Source: Achromobacter sp. UMC46
GTDB lineage: Bacteria > Pseudomonadota > Gammaproteobacteria > Burkholderiales > Burkholderiaceae_B
DNA length: 64,000 nt
Assembly: GCF_014170335.1 (NCBI RefSeq)
Contig: NZ_LZZS01000004.1
Location: forward strand, 744,001 to 808,000
Direction: 5' to 3'
The stretch's first letter is position 1. Each line of letters starts with the position of its first letter. Under the pieces are notes generated by a model, which was given only the letters and a program-made list of their open reading frames with translations, ran no database searches and was not told the DNA's origin. This document shows positions 35,945-44,689 of the stretch, in pieces. The position numbers and the translations under genes are program-made.

Positions 35945-37612
35945 ATGGGTAAGGCCAACTATGCGATTGAGGCGTTAAGGGCGAATTCCGGCCTGGCGCA
36001 CAGCCCCGAGTGGCAGGCGTTCGCGCACGCTGCGCAAACTGCCGGATTGGATGCCGGCACGTTGAAAGTGATCGAGGCGGCAGGATTGTGCGTGGATCTG
36101 ACCATGCAGCGGCAGTCCCCGGCCCTGGAGGCGGCGGCGCTGAACCTGCTGCAGGCGCGCGGCCTGGCGGATGCGCGCCATGCGCTGTTCGCGGGCGACC
36201 CGGTCAACTGGACCGAAGGCAAACCTGCCTGGCATACGGCGCTGCGAGCCGGCCGGACGCGGGAACAGCCGGACGGCCAGGACGCGGATTCCGTCTGCGA
36301 GTATTCGCGCATGACCGATTTCGTCCGCAAAGTGGACCAGACGGCGGATTTTTCCACCGTGCTGCATATCGGCATCGGCGGCAGCGACTGGGGCCCCCGG
36401 CTGGCCATCCAGGCGTTCGGCGGGCCGTCGCAGCGGCGCCAGATCCGTTTCGTGTCCAACATCGACGGCCATGCCTTGCACGACGCGGTGGCGGGGCTGG
36501 ACCCGCGCCGGTGCCTGGTGGTGGTGTCGTCCAAGTCCTTCACCACGTCCGAAACGCTGCATAACGCGCGGGCCGCCATCGCCTGGCTCAAGCAGGGCGG
36601 CGTGACCGACGTATCCGAGCACCTGGCGGCAGTCACCGCGAACGCGCCTGCCGCGCGCGCGCTGGGCGTGCCGGCCAGCCAGGTGTTCAAGATGTGCGAC
36701 TGGGTGGGCGGACGCTATTCCGTCTGGTCGGTCGCCGGGCTGTCGATCGCGCTGACGGTAGGCGCCGACGTGCTGATCGGCATGCGGGCAGGCGCCGAGG
36801 CCATGGACCAGCATTTCCAGCAGGCGCCGTTCGCCTCCAATGCGCCGATCCAGCTCGCGCTGGCCGGGCTGGTGAACTGCAGCGTGCTGGGCCACAACTC
36901 GCTGAACATCGCCGCCTACAGCGCGCGGCTGCTGCATCTGGTGACGTACTTGCAGCAGTTGGAAATGGAGTCGCTGGGCAAGCGCGTGGCCGGCGACGGC
37001 GCGGCGGTCGGCGTGCCGACGGCCCCCATCATCTGGGGCATGCCGGGCACCGACGGGCAGCACACGTTCTTCCAATGGCTGCACCAGAGCGAAGATGGCG
37101 CGCCGGTCGACTTCATCGCCAGCCTGCAAGGCCATGCCGACAGCCCCGACGCGCACCGTATGCTGCTGGCCAATTGCCTGGCGCAGCGGCAGGCGCTGCT
37201 GCGCGGCAAGTGCCTGGAGCAGGCGCTACTGGACGTGGCGCACATCGACGACCAGGAACGCGCGTTGAGCCTGGCGCAGCACATGGTGCATCCGGGCGGT
37301 CGGCCGTCGACCCTGATCGTCCTGCGCCAGCTGGACCCGCGCGGGCTGGGCGCGCTGCTGGCCCTGTACGAGCACAAGGTATTCGTGCAAAGCGTGGTCT
37401 GGGGGATCAACCCCTTCGACCAATGGGGCGTGGAACTGGGCAAGCGCCTGGCCACCGGCATCGAACGCGAACTGGCCGTGCCGGTGTCGGCCGGGGTGGT
37501 GGACTGGGGCCATGACGCGTCCACGTCGTACTGGATCGACCGCTATCGCGGCCATGCCCAGGCGCCGCGTTCGCGGCACGCGTGGGTGCCGGGCGTGGCG
37601 GCCCATCTTTGA
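35945..37612 (+). CDS. pgi: Glucose-6-phosphate isomerase
   Basis: The 555-residue enzyme interconverts glucose-6-phosphate and fructose-6-phosphate. Motifs include LHIGIGGSDWGPRLAIQAFG, the phosphate-binding SSKSFTTSETLHN, GGRYSVWSVAG and the C-terminal YEHKVFVQSVVWGINPFDQW with GVELGK. ATG 35945 has AAGGAG upstream; earlier in-frame codons overlap manB. Its place in the exopolysaccharide operon makes sense because fructose-6-phosphate feeds ManC. Whether another pgi exists elsewhere is unknown. Confidence 0.96.
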   Translation: MGKANYAIEALRANSGLAHSPEWQAFAHAAQTAGLDAGTLKVIEAAGLCVDLTMQRQSPALEAAALNLLQARGLADARHALFAGDPVNWTEGKPAWHTALRAGRTREQPDGQDADSVCEYSRMTDFVRKVDQTADFSTVLHIGIGGSDWGPRLAIQAFGGPSQRRQIRFVSNIDGHALHDAVAGLDPRRCLVVVSSKSFTTSETLHNARAAIAWLKQGGVTDVSEHLAAVTANAPAARALGVPASQVFKMCDWVGGRYSVWSVAGLSIALTVGADVLIGMRAGAEAMDQHFQQAPFASNAPIQLALAGLVNCSVLGHNSLNIAAYSARLLHLVTYLQQLEMESLGKRVAGDGAAVGVPTAPIIWGMPGTDGQHTFFQWLHQSEDGAPVDFIASLQGHADSPDAHRMLLANCLAQRQALLRGKCLEQALLDVAHIDDQERALSLAQHMVHPGGRPSTLIVLRQLDPRGLGALLALYEHKVFVQSVVWGINPFDQWGVELGKRLATGIERELAVPVSAGVVDWGHDASTSYWIDRYRGHAQAPRSRHAWVPGVAAHL

Positions 37613-37623
37613 CGGGGGCGGGC

Positions 37624-38718
37624 ATGCCGGATCTGCATGTGCTGGTGACGGGCGGCGCGGGCTATATCGGCACGCACACGCTGGTCGCAATGCTGGCGGC
37701 GGGCCAGCGGCCGCTGGTGCTGGATAACTTCAGCAACGGCAGCCGCGAGGCCGTGCGCCGGGCCGAACGCCTGTGCGGCGCGCCGATTCCGCTGATCGAG
37801 GGCGACATCCGCACCCCCGGTCTGATGGAATCGGTGCTGGCCGGCGCCGCGGACCGGGGCGCGCCGGTGCAAGCGGTGCTGCATCTGGCGGGCTGCAAGG
37901 CGGTCGGGGAGTCGGTGGCGGATCCGCTCAAGTATTACGACAACAACGTGGCGGGATCGATGGCGCTGCTGCGCGCCATGCGCGCCACGGGCGTCGCGCG
38001 GCTGGTGTTCAGTTCGTCGGCCACGGTCTATGGCGAACCGCAGTACCTGCCTTTCACCGAGACGCATCCGTTGGCGCCGACCAATCCCTACGGCCGCACC
38101 AAGCTGATGGTGGAGGAAATGCTGCGCGATGTCTGCACGGCGGACCCCGCCTTCAGCGCGGTCACGCTGCGCTACTTCAACCCCATCGGCGCGCATCCCA
38201 GCGGCCTGATCGGCGAAAGCCCCCGCGACCTGCCCAACAACCTGTTCCCCTTCATCACCCAGGTGGCGGTGGGCCGGCAGCCGTTCCTGCGCGTGTTCGG
38301 AGACGACTACGACACCGCCGACGGCACAGGCGTGCGCGACTATCTGCATGTGATGGACCTGGCGCAGGGCCACGTGCAGGCCTTGTCGTATTCCGAGGGG
38401 CATCCGGGCTTCGTGGCGGTGAACCTGGGGACGGGGCAGGGCACCAGCGTGCTGGAGCTGGTGCGGGCCTTTGAACAGGTCAATGGCTGCCGCATCCCCC
38501 TGCGCACGCAGGGGCGCCGGCCCGGCGATATTGAACGCATGTGGGCCGACCCCGCGCTGGCGGCGTCGCTGCTGGGCTGGCGCAGCACGCACGACGTGGC
38601 CGCCATGTGCGCCGACGGCTGGCGCTGGCAGCAAGGCAATCCGCAAGGCTACGAGGCGACTGGTCAGGAAAGGACTGGCTGCTGCGCTCAGCCGGGCCAC
38701 GGTGAGGCCGCCGCATAA
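37624..38718 (+). CDS. galE: UDP-glucose 4-epimerase
   Basis: The 364-residue SDR enzyme interconverts UDP-glucose and UDP-galactose. It has the NAD-binding VTGGAGYIGTHTLV, HLAGCKAVGESV, SSSATVYGEP with the catalytic serine/threonine, and NPYGRTKLMVEEML with the catalytic YXXXK. ATG 37624 opens the family N-terminus directly; the short upstream in-frame extension is not needed. Last gene of the plus-strand exopolysaccharide operon. It would supply UDP-galactose for the repeat unit. Confidence 0.95.
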   Translation: MPDLHVLVTGGAGYIGTHTLVAMLAAGQRPLVLDNFSNGSREAVRRAERLCGAPIPLIEGDIRTPGLMESVLAGAADRGAPVQAVLHLAGCKAVGESVADPLKYYDNNVAGSMALLRAMRATGVARLVFSSSATVYGEPQYLPFTETHPLAPTNPYGRTKLMVEEMLRDVCTADPAFSAVTLRYFNPIGAHPSGLIGESPRDLPNNLFPFITQVAVGRQPFLRVFGDDYDTADGTGVRDYLHVMDLAQGHVQALSYSEGHPGFVAVNLGTGQGTSVLELVRAFEQVNGCRIPLRTQGRRPGDIERMWADPALAASLLGWRSTHDVAAMCADGWRWQQGNPQGYEATGQERTGCCAQPGHGEAAA

Positions 38719-38845
38719 CCCCTGTGACGTGTCAGCGGGGTTCCGGAAAAAGGGCGGTAGCGGTTACAGTTGACGGGATTATTGCGTAGCAACATGGCTC
38801 GGCCGCCTGTCCGCCAGGGCCGTGCACCGTCAGTGAGGCACTCCC

Positions 38846-38905
38846 ATGTTTGAACTCCATCCGTCTGCCGGCCCGTTCGGCGCCTTGCCGGAGCCGCGGC
38901 AATGA
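38846..38905 (+). CDS. Possible 19-codon upstream ORF coupled to cysE
   Basis: An ATG at 38846, with GAGG 9 bp upstream, opens a 19-codon frame (MFELHPSAGPFGALPEPRQ) whose TGA overlaps the cysE ATG as ATGA. There are no cysteine codons. It may be a leader peptide giving translational coupling, or chance. Confidence 0.35.
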   Translation: MFELHPSAGPFGALPEPRQ

Positions 38906-39849
38906 GCGGCCCCTCCCACCTGCCGCCGGCCCACTGGAACCTGGACAGCATCGTGTCCGGCCTGCGCGAAGCGCGCGTCGCGTGGCGCGGCCCGCGCGGC
39001 CGCTTGCGCGAAGACTCGGGCTTGCGTGAATTCCCGTCGCAGGAAAGCCTGCGCCAGATCATCAAGGACCTCTGTGGCGCCTTGTTCCCGATGCGCCTGG
39101 GTCCCATCGACCTGCGCGAAGAGGTCGAGGACTTCTACGTCGGGCACACGATCGGCGCGGCGCTGGATGCGCTGCTGCATCAGGTCTGTCTGGAACTGCA
39201 GTACGTCGGTCGCCACGAGCACGCGGACCCCGCCGATACCCAGCGGCGCGCGATCGAGATCGTGCGCCAGTTCGGCGCCGAGTTGCCGCGCGTGCGCGCC
39301 GCGCTCGACCTGGACGTGACGGCGGCCTATCAAGGCGACCCGGCGGCGCACAGCGTGGACGAAGTGCTGCTGTGCTATCCCGGCGTGGCGGCGATGATCC
39401 ATCACCGCCTGGCCAATGTCCTGTATCGCCTGAACGTGCCGATGCTGGCCCGCATCGTGGCCGAGATCGCGCACGCCGACACCGGCATCGACATCCACCC
39501 CGGCGCCACCATCGGCCGCAGCTTCTTCATCGACCACGGCACGGGCGTCGTCATTGGCGAAACCGCCATCATCGGCGACCGCGTGCGCCTCTACCAGATG
39601 GTGACGCTGGGCGCCAAGCGCTTCCCGCCCGGCGAAAACGGCGAGCTCAAGAAGGGCCTGCCGCGCCACCCGTTGATCGAAGACGATGTCGTGATCTACG
39701 CTGGCGCCACGATCCTGGGCCGCGTCACGATCGGCAAGGGGTCGACCATCGGCGGCAATGTCTGGCTGACGCGCAGCGTGGCGCCGGGCAGCAACGTCAC
39801 GCAGGCCAGCCTGGTCAGCGACATGCCGGATTGCGGCCTGGGCGGCTGA
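38902..39849 (+). CDS. cysE: Serine O-acetyltransferase
   Basis: The 315-residue enzyme of the EpsC/CysE type makes O-acetylserine from serine and acetyl-CoA for cysteine synthesis. It has the N-terminal helical domain, then DIHPGATIGRSFFIDHGTGV and VIGETAIIGDRVRLYQMVTL (hexapeptide beta-helix), and a C-terminal strand IYAGATILGRVTIGKGSTIG. The histidine in FIDHGTG and the aspartate before it are the active-site pair. GGAG lies 9 bp before ATG 38902. The C-terminus lacks the usual isoleucine end of the CysE-CysK docking tail, ending CGLGG. Confidence 0.92.
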   Translation: MSGPSHLPPAHWNLDSIVSGLREARVAWRGPRGRLREDSGLREFPSQESLRQIIKDLCGALFPMRLGPIDLREEVEDFYVGHTIGAALDALLHQVCLELQYVGRHEHADPADTQRRAIEIVRQFGAELPRVRAALDLDVTAAYQGDPAAHSVDEVLLCYPGVAAMIHHRLANVLYRLNVPMLARIVAEIAHADTGIDIHPGATIGRSFFIDHGTGVVIGETAIIGDRVRLYQMVTLGAKRFPPGENGELKKGLPRHPLIEDDVVIYAGATILGRVTIGKGSTIGGNVWLTRSVAPGSNVTQASLVSDMPDCGLGG

Positions 39850-39906
39850 ACGCCGCCTTCAAACGCGCGGCGCCGCTCGCGGGCGGGCCAGGACAGAGGA
39901 GTCAGG

Positions 39907-40725
39907 ATGGATACACGAGTCTCGGATCTGGCCGCGCTGCGCGGCTTCGTCGACCGCCACCCGCGGCTGTTCGTCCTGACGGGGGCGGGCGTCAGCACCG
40001 ATTCGGGCATCCCCGACTACCGCGACACCGAAGGCGAATGGAAGCGCAAGCCGCCCATGACGCTGCAAACGTTCATGGGCGACGATCTGGCGCGCGCCCG
40101 CTACTGGGCTCGCAGCATGGTCGGCTGGCGCCGCTTCGGCAGCGTCAAGCCCAACGACTCCCACCGCGCGCTGGCGCGTCTGGAATCTCGCGGCCACGTC
40201 ACCGTGCTGGTCACGCAGAATGTGGACGGACTGCATGAAGCCGCGGGCAGCCGCGACGTCGTGGACCTGCACGGCCGGCTGGACGAGGTGCGCTGCATGA
40301 ACTGCGACTGGCGCGGCGGCCGGCAGGCCTGGCAAGAAGAACTGCAGCACGGCAACCCCGAATGGACGTTGCTGGACGCCACGGACGCGCCGGACGGCGA
40401 TGCCGACCTGGATGGCGAGGACTTCTCGCGGTTCACCGTGCCGCCGTGTCCGCGCTGCGGCGGCATCGTCAAGCCGGACGTGGTCTTTTTCGGGGAAACC
40501 GTGCCGCGCGACCGCGTCGACCGTGCCAACGCCGGCCTGATGAGCGCCGACGCGGTGCTGGTGGTCGGGTCGTCGCTGATGGTGTATTCAGGCTACCGAT
40601 TCGTGACTGCGGCATCCCGCAACGGCATGCCCATCGCCGCCATCAATCTGGGCCGCACGCGGGCCGATCCGCTGCTGACCCTGAAGGTGGAACAGCCTTG
40701 CGCGGTGGCGCTGGACGCCCTGTAG
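39907..40725 (+). CDS. cobB: NAD-dependent protein deacylase, Sir2 family
   Basis: The 272-residue sirtuin has the NAD motif LTGAGVSTDSGIPDYRD, then TQNVDGLHEAAGS with the catalytic histidine in VVDLHGRL, and a zinc site formed by CMNC and CPRC. It belongs to the longer class with FGETVPRDRV and GSSLMVYSGYRFV. It would remove acyl groups from lysines of metabolic enzymes such as acetyl-CoA synthetase. It lies 57 bp after cysE on the same strand, so co-transcription is possible. Confidence 0.92.
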   Translation: MDTRVSDLAALRGFVDRHPRLFVLTGAGVSTDSGIPDYRDTEGEWKRKPPMTLQTFMGDDLARARYWARSMVGWRRFGSVKPNDSHRALARLESRGHVTVLVTQNVDGLHEAAGSRDVVDLHGRLDEVRCMNCDWRGGRQAWQEELQHGNPEWTLLDATDAPDGDADLDGEDFSRFTVPPCPRCGGIVKPDVVFFGETVPRDRVDRANAGLMSADAVLVVGSSLMVYSGYRFVTAASRNGMPIAAINLGRTRADPLLTLKVEQPCAVALDAL

Positions 40726-40774
40726 GCACGATTTTTGCCGGCCGGTTTTTGACCGGTCTAAGCAAGTGCTTGCC

Positions 40775-40802
40775 CTGTAAGGGATTTTTCGCGCTGTTAC
40801 AG
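40775..40802 (+). terminator. Hairpin between convergent cobB and inositol-monophosphatase-family genes
   Basis: A CTGTAA/TTACAG stem (40775-40780 and 40797-40802) with a TTTTT in its loop lies after two other small stems (CCGGT/ACCGG near 40742-40756 and GCAAG/CTTGC near 40763-40773). One or more of these probably end cobB transcription; assignment is tentative. Confidence 0.35.
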
Positions 40803-40816
40803 ACCTTTCCATAGGG

Positions 40817-40839
40817 TTGTCCACAGGAACTGTGGATAA
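40817..40839. other. Inverted pair of DnaA-box-like sequences
   Basis: TTGTCCACA at 40817-40825 and TGTGGATAA (reverse of TTATCCACA, the perfect DnaA box) at 40831-40839 face each other across 5 bp. They lie between convergent genes with no dnaA, dnaN or AT-rich unwinding element nearby. Confidence 0.5.
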
Positions 40840-40862
40840 TTCCTAGGGATAACCCCGATTTT

Positions 40863-41717
40863 TCAAGCCTCGATGGGATCGATGGCGTCGCCCAGCAACG
40901 CCTTGCGAGCGGCATGCCAACTGCCGGCGTCCGGCGCGTACAGCAGTCCGCCCGTGCGGTGCGTGGGCTTGTAGGGCGACCCGTCGAAGCGGGCGGCGTA
41001 GCCCCCGGCCTCCCGGTGCAGCAGCCAGCCCGCCGCGTGGTCCCAGGCCGTCAGCTGGTTGTACAGCGCCACATGGCAATGGCCCGCGGCCAGCATCCGG
41101 TATTCATGCGCCGCGCAGCGCAGCGACGCCGTGCTGCCCAGGCGCGACAGGTTGCCGTTGACGGTGGTGCGCAGCGGCTCGGGCAGCGCGCCCGTGGCGA
41201 TCAGGCCATCCATGTCTTCGGGGGGCGCGGGGCTGGCGACGGCCAGCGGCGCCTGTCGGCCGTTCTCGTATTCCATCCAGGCGCCTTCGCCCCGCACGGC
41301 CAGGGCGCAATCGCGGTTGACCGGGTCGTAGATGACGCCGGCGATCACGTCGCCGCGGTGGCAGGCCGCGATCATCATGCCGAACAGCGGCAGGCCGGCC
41401 ACATAGTTGCGGGTGCCGTCAATGGGGTCGATCAGGAAGGCCAGGTCGGCGTCGACCAGCATGTTCAGCAGGGCGGGATTGCGCGCGGACGCCTCTTCGC
41501 CGATCAGCACGGCGCCGGGGTGCAGCTTGGCCAGGCGGGCGGCGATCAGCCGTTCAGCCGCCTCGTCCGCATCGGTCACCAGGTCGCGCGGTGAACTCTT
41601 GCCCCGCACCGAGCCTTCCGGCAGGTTGCGGTAGCGCGGCATGACCTCCGCCAGGGCGGTTTCGGCCAGCACGCCGGCAAGCTTGCGGGTGTCCTCGCGG
41701 GTAAAAGTTCTGCTCAT
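40863..41717 (-). CDS. Inositol monophosphatase family protein
   Basis: The 284-residue protein is a lithium-sensitive-phosphatase fold enzyme. It has the metal-binding IGEEAS, DPIDGTRNYVAGLPLFGMMI and the C-terminal WDHAAGWLLHREAGG. Family members hydrolyse inositol, histidinol, fructose-bisphosphate or PAP phosphates, so the substrate is not determined. It ends against cobB (convergent) and starts 116 bp after gabD ends, on the same strand; it is probably transcribed on its own or as read-through. Confidence 0.85.
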   Translation of the reverse strand: MSRTFTREDTRKLAGVLAETALAEVMPRYRNLPEGSVRGKSSPRDLVTDADEAAERLIAARLAKLHPGAVLIGEEASARNPALLNMLVDADLAFLIDPIDGTRNYVAGLPLFGMMIAACHRGDVIAGVIYDPVNRDCALAVRGEGAWMEYENGRQAPLAVASPAPPEDMDGLIATGALPEPLRTTVNGNLSRLGSTASLRCAAHEYRMLAAGHCHVALYNQLTAWDHAAGWLLHREAGGYAARFDGSPYKPTHRTGGLLYAPDAGSWHAARKALLGDAIDPIEA

Positions 41718-41833
41718 ACTGACTCGTCCAGGGAACGCGCAAATCTATCACGCCTGAGCGGCATTTGATCGCGATTTGCAAGTCCCTGGAACGAAAGGAC
41801 TTTTTCCGGCTGTGCAGGAAGTATCTGCCGGAT

Positions 41834-43300
41834 TTAGCCCAAATCCACGCACAAGTACTTGATTTCGAGGTATTCCTCGATCCCGTACTTCGAGCCTTCG
41901 CGGCCCAGGCCGGATTGCTTGACGCCGCCGAACGGGCCGACTTCGTTGGAGATCAGGCCGGTGTTGATGCCGACGATGCCGTACTCCAGCGATTCGGACA
42001 CGCGCCAGATGCGGGCGTAGTCGCGGGTGAAGAAGTAGGCGGCCAGGCCGAAGATGGTGTCGTTGGCCATGCCGATGACTTCCGCTTCCGTTTCAAAGCG
42101 GAACAGCGGGGCCACCGGGCCGAAGGTCTCTTCGGTCGCGAAGCGCATCGATTGCGTCACGTCGCGCACCACGGTCGGTTCGAAGAACGTGCCGCCCAGC
42201 GCATGCGGCTTGCCGCCGGCGATCACGCGGGCGCCGTGCGACGTGGCGTCGGCAATGTGCTCCTGCACCTTCTCGACGGCGCTGGCGTCGATCAGCGGGC
42301 CCTGGGTCACGCCGTCGGTGAAGCCGTCACCCACCTTCATGGCGTTGACCTTGGCCACCAGGCGCTTGGCGATTTCCTCGTACACGCCCGCTTGCACGTA
42401 GATGCGGTTGGCGCACACGCAGGTCTGGCCGGCATTGCGGTACTTCGAGGCCAGGATGCCGTCCACGGCGCGGTCCAGGTCGGCGTCGTCGAACACGATG
42501 AAGGGCGCGTTGCCGCCCAGTTCCAGCGACAGCTTCTTGATGGTGGGCGCGCATTGCTCCATCAGCGTGCGGCCGACTTCGGTCGATCCGGTGAAGCTCA
42601 GCTTGCGCACCACTTCGCTTTCGCACAGGGCCGCGCCGATCTCGCGCGAGCTGCCCGTGATGACGTGGAACACGCCAGCCGGCACGCCGGCTTCCTCGGC
42701 CAGCACGGCAAGCGCCAGTGCGGTCAGCGGGGTCTGCTGGGCGGGCTTGACGACCATGGTGCAGCCGGCGGCCAGGGCGGGGCCGACCTTGCGGGTGATC
42801 ATGGCGGCCGGGAAATTCCACGGCGTGATGGCGGCGGTGACGCCGATGGGCTGCTTCAAGGCGAGCAGGCGCTGGCCGGCCTTCGGGCTTTGCAGCACAT
42901 CGCCGTCGATGCGCTTGGCTTCTTCGGCGAACCACTCCAGGAACGAGGCGGCATAGGCGATTTCGCCGGCGGCTTCGGTCACGGGCTTGCCCTGTTCGGA
43001 CGTCATGATGGCGGCCAGGTCTTGCTGGTTCTGCATCATCAACTGCGCCCACTTCAGCAGGATCGCGGCGCGTTCCTTGCCGGTCTTGGCGCTCCAGGCC
43101 GGCAGCGCGGCCTGCGCGCTGGCGATGGCCTGTTCCGTTTCCTTGCGGCCCAGCTTGGGCACGGACACGATGGTCTTGCCGGTGGAGGGGTTGTCCACCG
43201 GGATCGACGCGCCGCTGCCGGCGCCTACCCATTTGCCGTCGATATAGCAGGCGTCGCGCAGCAGTTCAGGGCGCGACAGGGGGTGAGTCAATGCGGTCAT
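41834..43300 (-). CDS. gabD: Succinate-semialdehyde dehydrogenase (NADP)
   Basis: The 488-residue aldehyde dehydrogenase oxidises succinic semialdehyde to succinate in 4-aminobutyrate breakdown. It has ITPWNFPAAMITRKVGPALA, the catalytic glutamate in LSLELGGNAPFIVF and the nucleophilic cysteine in NAGQTCVCANRIYV. Length agrees with E. coli GabD (482). ATG 43300 has AAGGAG 9 bp upstream; an earlier in-frame codon is not supported. It lies 126 bp after gabT with a strong hairpin between. Confidence 0.94.
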   Translation of the reverse strand: MTALTHPLSRPELLRDACYIDGKWVGAGSGASIPVDNPSTGKTIVSVPKLGRKETEQAIASAQAALPAWSAKTGKERAAILLKWAQLMMQNQQDLAAIMTSEQGKPVTEAAGEIAYAASFLEWFAEEAKRIDGDVLQSPKAGQRLLALKQPIGVTAAITPWNFPAAMITRKVGPALAAGCTMVVKPAQQTPLTALALAVLAEEAGVPAGVFHVITGSSREIGAALCESEVVRKLSFTGSTEVGRTLMEQCAPTIKKLSLELGGNAPFIVFDDADLDRAVDGILASKYRNAGQTCVCANRIYVQAGVYEEIAKRLVAKVNAMKVGDGFTDGVTQGPLIDASAVEKVQEHIADATSHGARVIAGGKPHALGGTFFEPTVVRDVTQSMRFATEETFGPVAPLFRFETEAEVIGMANDTIFGLAAYFFTRDYARIWRVSESLEYGIVGINTGLISNEVGPFGGVKQSGLGREGSKYGIEEYLEIKYLCVDLG

Positions 43301-43346
43301 TATCGGAGTCTCCTTGAATGAAATGCGAGCGGGCCAGGAAACGGCT

Positions 43347-43378
43347 GCGGGCGTGGCGGTAAACCGCAACACGCCCGC
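43347..43378 (-). terminator. Hairpin between gabT and gabD
   Basis: A perfect 9-bp stem (GCGGGCGTG 43347-43355, CACGCCCGC 43370-43378) encloses an inner GCGG/CCGC stem (43356-43359 and 43364-43367). No U-tract follows on the minus strand, so partial attenuation or mRNA stabilisation is more likely than full termination. Confidence 0.5.
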
Positions 43379-43426
43379 AATTGCCATGCCTGCCCAACCG
43401 AAGATCGGGTGTTCAGGCCCGGAACA

Positions 43427-44689
43427 TCACGCGGCCAGGGCCTCGGACAGGATGGCCAGCGCGCGGTCGAATTGCGCGTCGGGGATGGTCAGCGGGTACA
43501 GGAAGCGCAGCACGTTGCCGTAGACGCCGCAGCTCAGCAGGATCAGGCCCTGTTCCAGCGCGCGGGCTTGCACGCGCTTGACGGCTTCGGCGTCCGGCTT
43601 GCCGGCGGCGTCGTTCAGTTCCGCGGCCACCATCGAACCCAGGCCGCGCACGTCGGCAATGCCGGGCACCTTGGCGCGCAGGCCTTCCAGGTGGGCGCGC
43701 AGCTTGTCGCCCAGCACGGTTGCGCGTTCGCACAGCTTTTCTTCGGCGATCACGTCCAGCACGGCGTGCGCGGCGGCGACCGCCAGCGGGTTGCCGGCAT
43801 AGGTGCCGCCCAGGCCGCCCGCGGCCGGTCCGTCCATGACGTCGGCGCGGCCGACCACACCCGAGATCGGGAAGCCGCCGCCCAGGCTCTTGGCCATCGT
43901 GATGAGGTCCGCCTGCACCGCGTGGTGTTCCATCGCGAACAGCTTGCCGGTGCGGCCGAAGCCCGTCTGCACTTCGTCGGCGATCAGCAGGATGCCGTGC
44001 TCGTCGCAGAGCTTGCGCAGCGCGGTCATCAGTTCAGGCGGGGTGATGTTGAAGCCGCCTTCGCCTTGCACCGGTTCGATGATGATGGCCGCGACGCGCT
44101 TCGGGTCGATGTCGCACTTGAACAGCAGGTCCAGCGCCTTGAGCGAATCGGCGACGGTGATGGACTGGGTGCCGTTGGGGAACGGCACGTGATAGATGTC
44201 GCCCGGCATGGGGCCGAACGACAGCTTGTAGGGGGCGACCTTGCCGGTCAGCGCCATGCCCAGCATCGTGCGGCCGTGGAACGAACCCGAGAAGGCGATG
44301 ACGCCCGACCGGCCGGTGGCCGAGCGTGCGATCTTGACGGCGTTTTCAACGGCTTCGACGCCGGTGGTGAAGAAGGCGGTCTTCTTCAGGCCGTCGATGG
44401 GGGCCAGGCGGTTGATGCGTTCGGCCAGCGAGATATAGCCTTCATACGGCACGATCTGGTAGGCCGTGTGCGTGAAGTTGTCCAGCTGGGCGGACACGGC
44501 GGCCTTGACCTTGGGGTGCAGATGGCCGGTGTTCAGGACGGCGATGCCGCCTGCGAAATCGATGTATTCCTTGCCGTTGGCGTCCCACAGCGTGGCGTTT
44601 TCGGCGCGCACCGCGTAGAAGTCGCACATGACGCCGACGCCGCGCGGCGTGGCCAGGGAACGGCGGGTATTCAAGTCCTGATTCTTCAT
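43427..44689 (-). CDS. gabT: 4-aminobutyrate aminotransferase
   Basis: The 420-residue class III PLP aminotransferase transfers the amino group of 4-aminobutyrate to 2-oxoglutarate. It has FFTTGVEAVENAVKIAR, FSGSFHGRTMLGMALTGK, IIEPVQGEGGF, LLIADEVQTGFGRTGK (PLP aspartate) and the PLP lysine in TMAKSLGGGFP. Length is close to E. coli GabT (426). It starts 96 bp from the divergent GabR-type regulator, which probably controls it. Confidence 0.95.
   Translation of the reverse strand: MKNQDLNTRRSLATPRGVGVMCDFYAVRAENATLWDANGKEYIDFAGGIAVLNTGHLHPKVKAAVSAQLDNFTHTAYQIVPYEGYISLAERINRLAPIDGLKKTAFFTTGVEAVENAVKIARSATGRSGVIAFSGSFHGRTMLGMALTGKVAPYKLSFGPMPGDIYHVPFPNGTQSITVADSLKALDLLFKCDIDPKRVAAIIIEPVQGEGGFNITPPELMTALRKLCDEHGILLIADEVQTGFGRTGKLFAMEHHAVQADLITMAKSLGGGFPISGVVGRADVMDGPAAGGLGGTYAGNPLAVAAAHAVLDVIAEEKLCERATVLGDKLRAHLEGLRAKVPGIADVRGLGSMVAAELNDAAGKPDAEAVKRVQARALEQGLILLSCGVYGNVLRFLYPLTIPDAQFDRALAILSEALAA

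Noticed and set aside
38753..38763. GGCGGTAGCGG, matching ten bases of the ops element of RfaH-controlled operons
   Set aside because: It lies after the last exopolysaccharide gene and before cysE, not in the leader of either polysaccharide operon, and no JUMPstart sequence accompanies it.
40775..40862. Replication origin suggested by the DnaA-like boxes
   Set aside because: Only two good boxes, no AT-rich unwinding region and no dnaA, dnaN or gidA nearby. Kept only as an isolated site.
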